DNA of 64,000 nt from Sphingomonas sp. (GTDB taxonomy: Bacteria; Pseudomonadota; Alphaproteobacteria; Sphingomonadales; Sphingomonadaceae). A program made the position numbers and the translations under genes. Positions 54,631 through 63,026 of this stretch are shown one piece after another (the stretch's first letter is position 1; every line of letters begins with the position of its first letter). Below the pieces are notes generated by a model. The model made no database searches. It was not told where the DNA came from and worked only from the letters and a program-made list of their open reading frames with translations. Where the stretch lies: positions 372,001 to 436,000 of the forward strand of contig NZ_JANINP010000007.1 of assembly GCF_024508665.1 (NCBI RefSeq), written 5' to 3'.

Positions 54631-56217
54631 TTAATCGCGCCCGGTCACGGCGACCGCGATCTCATAGGATCCGGTCAGCGGGTCGTGGTGGAGCGGCGCG
54701 CGAAGCTGGCGCGACAGACCCTCGATCACCCGGGCGTAACGCTGTCCCAACGCGCCGACCAATGCGTCGCCATCGACGAGCGAGGGTGATGTGACGCGCA
54801 GGATCGCGGTGCCGGGAGCTTCGCCCTCGCGCACCGAGATGTGGATCTGGGCGTTGGGGATGACGCTGATCGCAAGCTCGATGATCTCGGTCAGCAGGAA
54901 AGCTATCGCGATCGCGATATCCTGGGTGACCAGCCAGGGTTCGACATCGAGCAGGATCGACAGCCCCGAATTCTCGGGACTGGTCGCGCGGATATTGGAC
55001 GCCAGTTCGCCGATCACCGAGCGCAAGCTCAGCCCGCGATTATCCTCCATCTCGGCGAAATGGTGGCGATGGACTACGGCCAGCGCGTCGACGCGCCGTT
55101 GGATCGAGGCATAAGCGCGTGCCGCTTCGGCCGCCTGGGCACCGCGCGCGTGCAGATTGATCAGGCTGGAGATGACCTGCAGATTGTTCTTCACGCGATG
55201 ATGGACTTCGCGCGTCAGCCGCGTCTGGCGCACCAGTCCCTCGGCCAACCCGGCCTCGTGCAGGATCAGCGTCCGGCTCAGCGAACGGAACGTCTCGCCG
55301 AGCTCGCGGATTTCCTGCGCCGGCAGCGATCGCACGACCGCCGGATCGATCACCTCGCCCGGCCGATAGGCGGCGACGCTGGCGCGCAACGTCCGCAATG
55401 GTTTGATCAACAGGCGATCGACCACGAACCAGGCAAAGCCGGCGGCCGCGACCCACATCAGGATCGGAAAGATCAGCGCGATCAGGATCGGAGAGGTCAG
55501 CACCTTGGTCCGCATCCGCATTTCAACCGACAGGTCGCCGATCCCGAGCGCCGCGCGCACCGGCACGTATAGGTCGAGCGGGTTCTCGCCGGCCAACGAT
55601 CGCAGCACCAGCCGGTCGGCGCTGTCCGGACTGCTCAGCGATTCTTCATAGTCGGAGGCGAAACCGGTCGGCTTGGCAATTTCCGAGAGGAACGCCGCAG
55701 GAAAGAAAGCGGCGCCGCGCACCTGCCCGTCAGGAGCGGCGATCGCCAGCACGAGACCTTTGCCGGCAACGATCCGTGCGGACGACCCTGTGGGGCGCAT
55801 CTGCTCCGGCATCGCAACCGGCAGCCGTGCACCGCAGAGCAGCCGATTCTGGCTGTCCAGGATCATGAACCCCGCGCCGGTCGTCGATTGTTGCGCGAAC
55901 ACGCCCTGTACGCGCGCGCAACTCGGCGTATCGCCGTGATCGACCGCCAGCGCCTTCATCGCGGAAGTCAGGGCGGTCATGTCGCCGACCAACTCGATCG
56001 AAAGATTGCGCGAGCTTTCCTGCGCCGCGACCCGCAATTGCGAGGCAGCTGCCTGACCCGCTTGGCGCGTGGTCGACAATGTCGCGAAAAACGCGATCAC
56101 GGCGAACGGCAACAGCGCCGCGCCCAGGATGATGAAAATCTTGGCGCCGGTCGGCATGCGCGCGACGCGTGCGCCCAGCGTACCCGCCGCCCGCTCCCCA
56201 GCCGTCAGGCCGCCCAT
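54631..56217 (-). CDS. phyP: PhyP, membrane regulator (phosphatase-like histidine kinase) of PhyR
   Basis: 528 residues. Two transmembrane helices (about 25-48 and 243-266) flank a periplasmic domain; HAMP-like linker; HisKA_2-type phospho-acceptor REVHHRVKNNLQ with His at 339-340. The C-terminal ATPase region is degenerate: no N-box Asn and no DxGxG (LLTEIIELAISVIP, ILRVTSPSLVDGD). Published sphingomonad PhyP (strain Fr1) also lacks an obvious ATPase domain, has its key His at 341, and acts as a phosphatase keeping PhyR inactive. ATG 56217, 3 bp after nepR: one operon. Confidence 0.9.
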   Translation of the reverse strand: MGGLTAGERAAGTLGARVARMPTGAKIFIILGAALLPFAVIAFFATLSTTRQAGQAAASQLRVAAQESSRNLSIELVGDMTALTSAMKALAVDHGDTPSCARVQGVFAQQSTTGAGFMILDSQNRLLCGARLPVAMPEQMRPTGSSARIVAGKGLVLAIAAPDGQVRGAAFFPAAFLSEIAKPTGFASDYEESLSSPDSADRLVLRSLAGENPLDLYVPVRAALGIGDLSVEMRMRTKVLTSPILIALIFPILMWVAAAGFAWFVVDRLLIKPLRTLRASVAAYRPGEVIDPAVVRSLPAQEIRELGETFRSLSRTLILHEAGLAEGLVRQTRLTREVHHRVKNNLQVISSLINLHARGAQAAEAARAYASIQRRVDALAVVHRHHFAEMEDNRGLSLRSVIGELASNIRATSPENSGLSILLDVEPWLVTQDIAIAIAFLLTEIIELAISVIPNAQIHISVREGEAPGTAILRVTSPSLVDGDALVGALGQRYARVIEGLSRQLRAPLHHDPLTGSYEIAVAVTGRD

Positions 56218-56220
56218 GGA

Positions 56221-56424
56221 TTATCCCAGCTTGTTCAGCAGATCGAGCATCTGATCGGGAACGGGTTCGCTGGCGGCGGCATGATAGACCGAGCGAAGGG
56301 CGGCACCCATCGCTTCGTCCTTGCCCTTTTTACCCTTGTCATCCTTGTCGTCGGACTTCTTGTCCCGCTTTAACGACGGCCGGCCAGGCTGCAACGCAAT
56401 CCCCCTCATATACATACCGGCCAT
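56221..56424 (-). CDS. nepR: Anti-sigma factor NepR
   Basis: 67-residue NepR, which binds and inhibits sigma-EcfG until phosphorylated PhyR sequesters it. Basic N-terminal stretch (KRDKKSDDKDDKGKKGKDE), then the conserved core MGAALRSVYHAAASEPVPDQ followed by MLDLLNKLG. ATG 56424 (MAGMYMRG) chosen; 56415 or an upstream TTG (56448) is possible. First gene of nepR-phyP, preceded by an EcfG-type promoter and divergent from phyR. Confidence 0.9.
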   Translation of the reverse strand: MAGMYMRGIALQPGRPSLKRDKKSDDKDDKGKKGKDEAMGAALRSVYHAAASEPVPDQMLDLLNKLG

Positions 56425-56494
56425 GCCGGAACAGAAAGCGACCCGCAAGAGGGGGTCCCGACACAGCGCTTAGAATGCGCCATCATGTCTGTGA

Positions 56495-56519
56495 AACCAA
56501 AAACGATCTCGATTGTTCC
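56495..56519 (-). promoter_or_regulatory. Sigma-EcfG promoter of nepR-phyP
   Basis: On the minus strand GGAAC-N16-GGTT (one mismatch to CGTT), about 70 bp upstream of the nepR start. Such autoregulation of nepR by the sigma factor it inhibits is usual in this system. Confidence 0.7.
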
Positions 56520-56608
56520 ACTAGCGAACAGAAAATTTGTCGCGTTGCATTCACCAGGCCGGGCCCCCACTAAAGGGCCGGCATCCTATCGGGGAGATTG
56601 AAATCGTC

Positions 56609-57409
56609 ATGTCGCTCGGTCAGCAGCTAGCCCCTCATCTACCGTTCCTGCGTCGTTATGGGCGGGCGTTGACGGGAAGCCAGGAACATGGCGACCGCTA
56701 TGTCCGCGCCACGCTGGAAGCGATCGTCGCCGCGCCGGAGGAATTCCCACGCGACGTCGATCCTCGGCTCGGCCTTTACCGCACCTTCCAGGCGATCTGG
56801 CAGAGCGCCAATGCCGACGAGAGTGAAATTCTTGCCGGCGACAATGTCAGCGGTCAGGAAGCCATCGCGCGCGCCCGGCTCGCGCGCATGACGCCGTTGT
56901 CGCGTCAGGCATTATTGTTGACGGCGATGGAAGGCTTCACCACCGAAGATGCGGCCTATTTGATCGACGTCGAGAATGACGAGGTGGAAAAGCTCGTGGC
57001 GGAGGCGCTCGCGGAGATCGAGAAACAGACGCGGGCACGCGTGCTGATCATCGAGGACGAGCCGATCATCGCGATGGATATCGAGACCATCGTTCGCGAT
57101 CTGGGGCATGACGTTACCGGCGTGGCAGTGACACGCGACGAGGCGGTCGCCGCGGCGATGGCCGATCGTCCCGGCCTGGTGCTCGCTGATATCCAGCTGG
57201 CCGATGACAGCTCCGGCATCGACGCGGTGAAGGATATCCTTGCCGAATTCCAGGTGCCCGTCATCTTCATCACCGCTTTCCCGGAACGCCTGCTGACCGG
57301 GGAGCGGCCTGAACCGACCTTCCTGATCACCAAGCCGTTCCAACGGTCGACCGTAAAGGCGGCGATCAGCCAGGCGCTGTTCTTCGACGAGTCGACCGTG
57401 CCGGCTTGA
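56609..57409 (+). CDS. phyR: General stress response regulator PhyR
   Basis: 266 residues: an N-terminal sigma-factor-like domain (about 1-140, MSLGQQLAPHLPFLRRYGRA...) joined to a C-terminal receiver. Phospho-acceptor is Asp194 in LVLADIQLADDSSGIDA; the receiver ends in the FATGUY-type signature FPERLLTGERPEPTFLITKPF region. When phosphorylated it binds NepR and frees EcfG. ATG 56609 gives the family N-terminus; GGGGAG is 12 nt upstream. Divergent from nepR. Confidence 0.96.
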   Translation: MSLGQQLAPHLPFLRRYGRALTGSQEHGDRYVRATLEAIVAAPEEFPRDVDPRLGLYRTFQAIWQSANADESEILAGDNVSGQEAIARARLARMTPLSRQALLLTAMEGFTTEDAAYLIDVENDEVEKLVAEALAEIEKQTRARVLIIEDEPIIAMDIETIVRDLGHDVTGVAVTRDEAVAAAMADRPGLVLADIQLADDSSGIDAVKDILAEFQVPVIFITAFPERLLTGERPEPTFLITKPFQRSTVKAAISQALFFDESTVPA

Positions 57410-57564
57410 CGCATTTAATCGCTTCAACTTGTACCAACCGCCGGTGATGTCGGATGGACGTCACCGGCGGATGCATTTCGTCGAAGCAAGGCGCAGGAAT
57501 TCGGACTAAATCTCAAAGTTCCATCGGTTACGGAGCCAAAACGGGATCGGTGCGTTTTGCCATC

Positions 57565-57729
57565 ATGGCTGAACCAACTCCCCCAGAGACTTCGGTACAC
57601 ACGGACGCCGAACATGCGCGCGCCGGCGAAACGCCGGGCATCACGCGATACATTCTCGGCATCTCGCTGCTACTGGCGGTTGTGATCCTGTCGTTGATCG
57701 TGTGGGGACCGGTAGTGTTCCATCAATGA
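57565..57729 (+). CDS. Small membrane protein in the stress locus
   Basis: 54 residues: acidic hydrophilic N-terminus (MAEPTPPETSVHTDAEHARAG) and a single C-terminal transmembrane helix (YILGISLLLAVVILSLIVWGPVVFHQ region). No family recognised. It sits between phyR and ecfG on the same strand, 155 bp after phyR and 89 bp before ecfG. Upstream, GGAAT-N16-AGTT (57496-57520) is a weak EcfG-like match. May be a GSR-controlled membrane component. Confidence 0.6.
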   Translation: MAEPTPPETSVHTDAEHARAGETPGITRYILGISLLLAVVILSLIVWGPVVFHQ

Positions 57730-57818
57730 TGGAGCCGTCCGGCTTGGCCCTGGCGCCCATATCACCCTATGTATCCTCCCGGTCGCGCGTTGGCGGCCCA
57801 CACGTTCGACGGAGTTCC

Positions 57819-58502
57819 ATGAGCAGCACACAGACCGGCACCGTTGACGATAATGGGGAAGTGATCGAACACGTCGCCCTGTCGGATCCGGAGTTCAAGG
57901 AACAGCTGGGGCAAGTCATCCCGCATCTCCGCGCGTTCGGCCGTTCCTTGTCCGGGAGTCGCGACCTTGCCGACGATCTGGTGCAGGAAACCCTGCTCAA
58001 GGCGTGGGCGGCGCGGCAACGCTTTCAGGCCGGCACCAATATGCGTGCCTGGACCTTTATCATCCTGCGCAACCTGTATCTCAGTCAGATGCGCCGCGCG
58101 AGGTTCAAGGGCGAGTGGGACGATCTCGTCGCCGACCGCATCCTGGCCGCGCCTGCCAGTCAGGATAAGCATGTCGAACTGGGTGATATGCAGCGCGCGC
58201 TGCTGCACCTGCCACAGCCGCAACGCGAGGCGCTCATTCTCGTGGGCGCTGGCGGCTTTGCCTATGAGGAAGCCGCCGAAATCTGTCAGGTCGCGGTCGG
58301 CACGATCAAGAGCCGCGTCGCGCGCGGGCGCGTAGCGCTCGAAGCGATCCTCAGCGGCGGACAGCTGACCTCGCGCCGCAACGCGCCGGATCATCCCGGG
58401 CGCACCGCGCTCGACTCCATCATGGACGAAGTCGACGATCTCAGCGGTGACCATAGCCCGGCGCCCGACCAGGGCGACGACATCGACGAGGATGAGGAAT
58501 AG
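57819..58502 (+). CDS. ecfG: General stress sigma factor EcfG
   Basis: 227-residue ECF15-type sigma factor. Region 2 (about 33-100: RSLSGSRDLADDLVQETLLKAW... and FIILRNLYLSQMRRARFKGEW) and region 4 (about 128-180: LLHLPQPQREALILVGAGGFAYEEAAEICQVAVGTIKSRVARGRVAL) are intact. A C-terminal acidic tail of about 45 residues (ending DQGDDIDEDEE) extends beyond the usual ~180-residue core. Recognises GGAAC-N16-CGTT promoters such as that at 54578. ATG 57819. Confidence 0.94.
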   Translation: MSSTQTGTVDDNGEVIEHVALSDPEFKEQLGQVIPHLRAFGRSLSGSRDLADDLVQETLLKAWAARQRFQAGTNMRAWTFIILRNLYLSQMRRARFKGEWDDLVADRILAAPASQDKHVELGDMQRALLHLPQPQREALILVGAGGFAYEEAAEICQVAVGTIKSRVARGRVALEAILSGGQLTSRRNAPDHPGRTALDSIMDEVDDLSGDHSPAPDQGDDIDEDEE

Positions 58503-58574
58503 AGCGGCCTAGGCGCATGGGGCCGCGACAAATTACAAGAATTGGACGCAACCTTACCCTCGCGAGCGGCGAAC

Positions 58575-58748
58575 CTAATTGTCTTTCGACAGCCGCCTCA
58601 GCAGGGATTGCAGGTCACTCGGAAGGGTGGGTGCGCCCGTATAGATCTGGCGCAAGGCATTACCCACGCCATCGCTCTGGCGCGGTCGGTGCACGATATC
58701 GTGACCACCGGATTGCGTCGCCGGACTATGGGGATTGGGCGGGCTCAT
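58575..58748 (-). CDS. Short NepR-like protein convergent with ecfG
   Basis: 57 residues from ATG 58748. The C-terminal half, DGVGNALRQIYTGAPTLPSD then LQSLLRRLSKDN, aligns with the NepR core (MGAALRSVYHAAASEPVPDQ then MLDLLNKLG) with a two-residue gap: xGxALRxxY, xP, LLxxL. The N-terminal half is hydrophilic. It may be a second anti-sigma factor tuning EcfG. The start is uncertain: the ribosome binding site is poor and the frame is open to a TTG at 58835. Its upstream region holds a perfect FNR-type box. Confidence 0.55.
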   Translation of the reverse strand: MSPPNPHSPATQSGGHDIVHRPRQSDGVGNALRQIYTGAPTLPSDLQSLLRRLSKDN

Positions 58749-58802
58749 GCCAGCTAGAACGTCGTTTGCCACGATTTGTTGCCGCTTTGTTGTCAGTTTT
58801 AA

Positions 58803-58816
58803 TTGATCTGGATCAA
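58803..58816. promoter_or_regulatory. Perfect FNR/FixK-type box
   Basis: TTGAT-CTGG-ATCAA, a perfect match to the Crp/Fnr-family consensus for oxygen-responsive regulators. It lies about 55 bp upstream of the NepR-like ATG (minus) and about 90 bp upstream of glnE (plus). At -41.5 it would place a minus-strand start near 58768, 20 nt before the NepR-like ATG. Confidence 0.65.
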
Positions 58817-58903
58817 ATTGTGTTTTTCGCGCCACGATTGGCGCTCACCCGACGAGTGTTCTAGAGCCGATCGCATGACCGTCGCAGCTGGCGCATAGGA
58901 TCC

Positions 58904-61597
58904 TTGGCGAAGCCGGTGACCGAGCAGAATTTCGCAGACGCCGTCTCCAGGGCCGAAGCCCATGCGCCGTTCCTGCGCCTCGCGCTCGAGCAGCAGCCCG
59001 ACCTCGCCGCTCAATTGGCGCAAGGCGTAATACCCGATCCGGCGCCGTTCGACCCCGATCTGCCGGTGAGTGTTGCGCTGCGCCGCGCGCGCCGGCGCGA
59101 AGCGCTGATCGTCGCGATCGCCGATCTGGCCGGAGCGCTCGATCTGGTCGGCGTGACGCGCCGGCTCACCGACTTCGCCGATCGCGCTCTCGACCTTGCG
59201 ATCCGTACCGCGATCCACGAGCGCGCGCCCGGCGCAGACGCGACCGGTTTCGCAGGGATCGCACTCGGCAAACAGGGCAGCCACGAACTCAATTATTCGT
59301 CGGACATCGATCCGATCCTGCTGTTCGATCCGACGACGTTACCGCACCGCTCTCGCGAGGAGCCGGTGGAAGCAGCCGTGCGGATCGCGCGGCGCGTAGT
59401 CGAATTGCTCCAGGCGCGCGACGGCGAGGGTTACGTGCTCCGCGTCGATCTCCGCTTGCGGCCATCGCCGGAGGTCACGCCGATCGCGTTGCCGGTCGAC
59501 GCGGCAATATCCTATTATGAAAGTCAGGCGCTGCCCTGGGAACGCGCCGCCTTCATCCGTGCGCGTGCCTGCGCCGGCGATCTGACGCTCGGCCAGCGCT
59601 TTCTCGACGCGATCCGGCCCTTCGTCTGGCGCCGGGCAGTCGATTTCGGCGCGGTCGGCGAAATCCGCGAGATCACACGGCGGATTCGCGATCATCATGC
59701 GCAAGGCCAGGCCTTCGGACCGGGCTACGACCTCAAGCGCGGGCGTGGCGGTATTCGCGAGGTCGAGTTCTTCACCCAGATTCATCAGCTGATCCATGGC
59801 GGCCGCGATCCGTCGCTCCGCGCCCCGGCGACGATGGAGGCGCTCGACCGGCTGTCCGCCGCCGGCCGCATCACGGGCGACGAGGCAAGTGCGCTGAAGT
59901 CCGCTTACGTGGCGCTGCGCACGATCGAGCATCGATTGCAAATGGTCGACGATCGACAGACGCATGCGCTGCCGCGCGCGGGAGACGCGCTAGAAGGCGT
60001 GAGCCGGTTGGCGGGGTTTGGGGACAGCGCTGGTCTTATCGCCATGCTGCGGCCGCATGTCGAGCAAGTCGGGCGAATCTACGACTCGCTCGATGCGCGC
60101 GACGAGGCGGCATTGGCGAGCGACGCCGACAGCCTGTCGGCGCAACTGGGCGCGATGGGCTTCGACGACGGCGCGAGCGCGGTCCAGATGATCGAGCGGT
60201 GGCGCGGCGGCTCGTATCCGGCGTTGCGCAGCCCGGCCGCGCGCCAGGCGCTCGAGGCCGTGCTGCCGGGGATGATGTCGGCGCTCGGCCAGGCGCCCGA
60301 TCCCCGCGCGGCCTTGGTCCAGCTCGACACGATGCTGTCGCGGCTGCCGAGCGCGATCAATTTCTTTCGCCTGATCGAGGCCCGGCCGCAATTGGGGCAA
60401 TTGATGGCGACGATCCTCAGCCATGCGCCGCCGCTTGCCGGCGCATTGAGCCGGCGCCCGGCCTTGCTCGACGGGTTGATCGACGCGACCGCGCTGGAGC
60501 CGGTGGGCGATGTCGCCGCGCTGGCCGAGGAGATGCGCTCGGGGGAAGCGGGGGACGATTACGAGGCGGCGCTGCAACGGGTGCGCCTGGTCGTTGGCGA
60601 AAAGCGCTTCGCGCTCGGCGCGCAATTGGTGGCCGGCACGAGCGACCCGATGGAGGTCGCTCATGGCTATGCGCGCGTCGCCGAAGCCGCGATCGAGGTG
60701 CTCGGCGCGGCGACGGTCGCGGAGTTCGCGCGTGCGCACGGCCATGTGCCCGATAGCGAGTTGCTTATCCTCGCGCTGGGTCGGCTGGGGGGCGGTGCGC
60801 TCACCCATGCCTCCGATCTCGATCTCATCTATCTCTTCACCGGGGACTTCTCCGCCGAATCCGACGGCCCGAAGCCGCTCGGCGCAGTCCATTATTACAA
60901 TCGTCTCGCGCAACGCCTGAGCGCTGCCCTGTCGGTGCCGACCGCGGCCGGCGCCTTGTACGAGATAGACACGCGCTTGCGGCCGTCGGGCGCGCAAGGT
61001 CCGCTGGTCGTTTCGCTCGCCGGCTTCGCCAAATATCAACAAGAGGATGCCTGGACCTGGGAGCATATGGCGCTGACTCGCGCACGTCCCGTGTTCGGGT
61101 CGCCGCGCGCGCGTCAGAACGTGACCGCGGTGATCGACGCGGTGCTGAGGGCGCCGCGCGACACGGCCAAGCTTATCGCCGACGCGGTCGGCATGCGGGC
61201 CGAGATGGCTCGGCACAAGCCGCCGCAGGGGTCGCTCGACGCCAAGCTGTTGCCCGGCGGTCTGGTTGACCTCGAATTCGCGGTCCATGTCGCGCAGCTT
61301 TCACATCCGCGCGTGAAAATCGATCCGGATCTCGACCCGGCGATCGATATGCTGGCGCGGGAAGGGATCGTCCCTGCCTCGCTGGGGAAGGATTACCGCT
61401 TCCTGACGCGAATGCTGGTGTTGCTCCGGCTGGTCGCTCCGGACAACGAGCCGCCATCGCCGCCGACACGAGACCTCATTCTACGCGCGCTCGGCGCCGA
61501 CAGCTGGGAGGCATTGGTTGCGCGTTTCGACGCGACCCGGCAGGACGTCGCACGGGTCTGGCAATCGGTAAGTGGAGAGACACATGGCGGGACTTGA
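58904..61597 (+). CDS. glnE: Bifunctional glutamine synthetase adenylyltransferase/deadenylase
   Basis: 897-residue GlnE that adds and removes AMP on glutamine synthetase according to nitrogen status. Two nucleotidyltransferase domains: GKQGSHELNYSSDIDPILLF (about 125-145) and LGRLGGGALTHASDLDLIYLF (about 620-640), each with the GS/SDxD metal motif, and helical regulatory domains including YDLKRGRGGIREVEFFTQ. TTG start at 58904 (MAKPVTEQ), preceded by AGGA. Overlaps bcp at its 3' end by 14 bp. Confidence 0.92.
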   Translation: MAKPVTEQNFADAVSRAEAHAPFLRLALEQQPDLAAQLAQGVIPDPAPFDPDLPVSVALRRARRREALIVAIADLAGALDLVGVTRRLTDFADRALDLAIRTAIHERAPGADATGFAGIALGKQGSHELNYSSDIDPILLFDPTTLPHRSREEPVEAAVRIARRVVELLQARDGEGYVLRVDLRLRPSPEVTPIALPVDAAISYYESQALPWERAAFIRARACAGDLTLGQRFLDAIRPFVWRRAVDFGAVGEIREITRRIRDHHAQGQAFGPGYDLKRGRGGIREVEFFTQIHQLIHGGRDPSLRAPATMEALDRLSAAGRITGDEASALKSAYVALRTIEHRLQMVDDRQTHALPRAGDALEGVSRLAGFGDSAGLIAMLRPHVEQVGRIYDSLDARDEAALASDADSLSAQLGAMGFDDGASAVQMIERWRGGSYPALRSPAARQALEAVLPGMMSALGQAPDPRAALVQLDTMLSRLPSAINFFRLIEARPQLGQLMATILSHAPPLAGALSRRPALLDGLIDATALEPVGDVAALAEEMRSGEAGDDYEAALQRVRLVVGEKRFALGAQLVAGTSDPMEVAHGYARVAEAAIEVLGAATVAEFARAHGHVPDSELLILALGRLGGGALTHASDLDLIYLFTGDFSAESDGPKPLGAVHYYNRLAQRLSAALSVPTAAGALYEIDTRLRPSGAQGPLVVSLAGFAKYQQEDAWTWEHMALTRARPVFGSPRARQNVTAVIDAVLRAPRDTAKLIADAVGMRAEMARHKPPQGSLDAKLLPGGLVDLEFAVHVAQLSHPRVKIDPDLDPAIDMLAREGIVPASLGKDYRFLTRMLVLLRLVAPDNEPPSPPTRDLILRALGADSWEALVARFDATRQDVARVWQSVSGETHGGT

Positions 61598-62051
61598 GGT
61601 CGGCGACAGGCTGCCCGACGCGGTGCTGACGGCACCTGATGGTGCGACGATCAACCTGCGCGATTATGTCGGCAAGCCGCTGGTCCTCTATTTCTATCCC
61701 AAGGACGACACCGCGGGCTGCACGCGCGAAGCGCAGGACTTCACCGCGGCGTTGCCGGATTTTGATAAAGCTGGCGCAGCCGTGCTGGGCGTGTCGAAGG
61801 ACGCGCCGGCGAAGCACCGCAAGTTCACCGACAAATATTCGCTGGCCGTGTCGCTCGCGAGCGACGAGACCGGCGTGATCGACGCGTTCGGCGCCTGGGT
61901 GCCCAAAGTGCTGTATGGCCGGGAATATATGGGCATCGACCGGTCGACCTGGCTGTTCGATGCCTCGGGCAAGCTAGCCAGGGTCTGGCGCAAGGTGAAG
62001 GTGCCGGGCCATGTCGAACAGGTGTTGTCGGCGGTCCGGGAATTGGGGTGA
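61584..62051 (+). CDS. bcp: Thioredoxin-dependent peroxiredoxin (BCP type)
   Basis: 155-residue BCP/PrxQ peroxiredoxin reducing peroxides. Motif FYPKDDTAGCTREAQDF holds the peroxidatic Cys; a second Cys five residues away is absent, so it is a one-Cys or atypical form. ATG 61584 lies within the glnE end, preceded by GGAGAG, so the two genes are coupled, a common arrangement in alphaproteobacteria. Confidence 0.92.
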   Translation: MAGLEVGDRLPDAVLTAPDGATINLRDYVGKPLVLYFYPKDDTAGCTREAQDFTAALPDFDKAGAAVLGVSKDAPAKHRKFTDKYSLAVSLASDETGVIDAFGAWVPKVLYGREYMGIDRSTWLFDASGKLARVWRKVKVPGHVEQVLSAVRELG

Positions 62052-62095
62052 GTGGCGGGCGCTAGCCTGATTCCCCCAATGTGGTACGTCCTCGC

Positions 62096-62902
62096 ATGAA
62101 TGCCATCGAAACCGGCATGACTATAGCTGCCGCTTGCCGCTCGGTGCTCGAGCTTGGCGATCCGGCCGCCAAGGTCAAAAGGGCGCGCGCGGTCGTGCGG
62201 GCCTGGCGCCGGGGCGATCTCGTGCACCAATTCGACATGGCGATGCCTGATCGGCCGGCACGCCCCGCCGAACCCGAATTGCTGCCGCCCAACCGCATGC
62301 CCCGGCGCGGCAAAGGGGGATCGGAACGCGGCCGGATCGCGCTGATCCATGCACTTGCGCATATCGAGTTCGTCGCGATCGATCTTGCGTTCGACCTCGC
62401 GGGGCGATTCGGCGGTCACTTTCCGCGCGATTTCGTCGACGATTGGCTGTCGGTCGGCGCCGATGAGGCGATGCACTTCGCGCTGCTCGACCGGCGTCTG
62501 CGGGCGTTGGGTAGCCGCTATGGCGCGCTCGCTGCGCATGACGGTTTGTGGGAAGCGGCCGAAACCACCGCGCATGATCCGCTCGCACGGCTTGCTATAG
62601 TGCCAATGGTGCTCGAAGCGCGCGGACTCGACGTGACGCCGGCGACGATCGATCGCTTTCTGGCCGCCGGTGACGAGGGAACCGCTCGAATTCTGAAGCG
62701 TATTCTTGCCGACGAGATACGGCATGTTGCGTATGGCGCGACGTGGTTTCGTGCGGCCTGCGAATCAACCGGGATCGCGGTTGAATCGCATTGGCGCGAG
62801 ATGGTTCGACGCTATTTCCGCGGAATGATTAAGCCGCCGTTCAACGACTCAGCCCGCGAAGCTGCCGGTCTGCCCCGGGAATTTTACGCACCTCTTGCAT
62901 GA
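62096..62902 (+). CDS. DUF455 ferritin-like protein
   Basis: 268 residues of the DUF455 ferritin-like di-iron family. Helical ExxH metal motifs are visible: LAHIEFVAIDLAFDL, GADEAMHFALLDRRL and ADEIRHVAYGATWF. N-terminal basic region contains PPNRMPRRGKGGSERGR. Function unknown; ferritin-like oxidase/oxygenase suspected. ATG 62096 preferred; GTG 62081 gives 5 extra residues. 44 bp after bcp. Confidence 0.82.
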   Translation: MNAIETGMTIAAACRSVLELGDPAAKVKRARAVVRAWRRGDLVHQFDMAMPDRPARPAEPELLPPNRMPRRGKGGSERGRIALIHALAHIEFVAIDLAFDLAGRFGGHFPRDFVDDWLSVGADEAMHFALLDRRLRALGSRYGALAAHDGLWEAAETTAHDPLARLAIVPMVLEARGLDVTPATIDRFLAAGDEGTARILKRILADEIRHVAYGATWFRAACESTGIAVESHWREMVRRYFRGMIKPPFNDSAREAAGLPREFYAPLA

Positions 62903-62909
62903 AAACGAC

Positions 62910-63026
62910 ATGCTGGCACTTGTCCTCCGCAACAACCGGGCGCGGAGGGGCTGGGTCCGGATCAACCATCTTCATGATCGCCGTGAAACCGCGGTGATCG
63001 TCGCCAGGGTCGCCGGGGACGCATGA
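62910..63026 (+). CDS. Possible 38-residue ORF overlapping the M23 start
   Basis: ATG 62910 to TGA 63024-63026, encoding MLALVLRNNRARRGWVRINH and a further 18 residues; very basic. Its stop overlaps the M23 peptidase ATG by ATGA, as for coupled genes, but there is no recognisable family or strong ribosome binding site. Confidence 0.25.
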   Translation: MLALVLRNNRARRGWVRINHLHDRRETAVIVARVAGDA

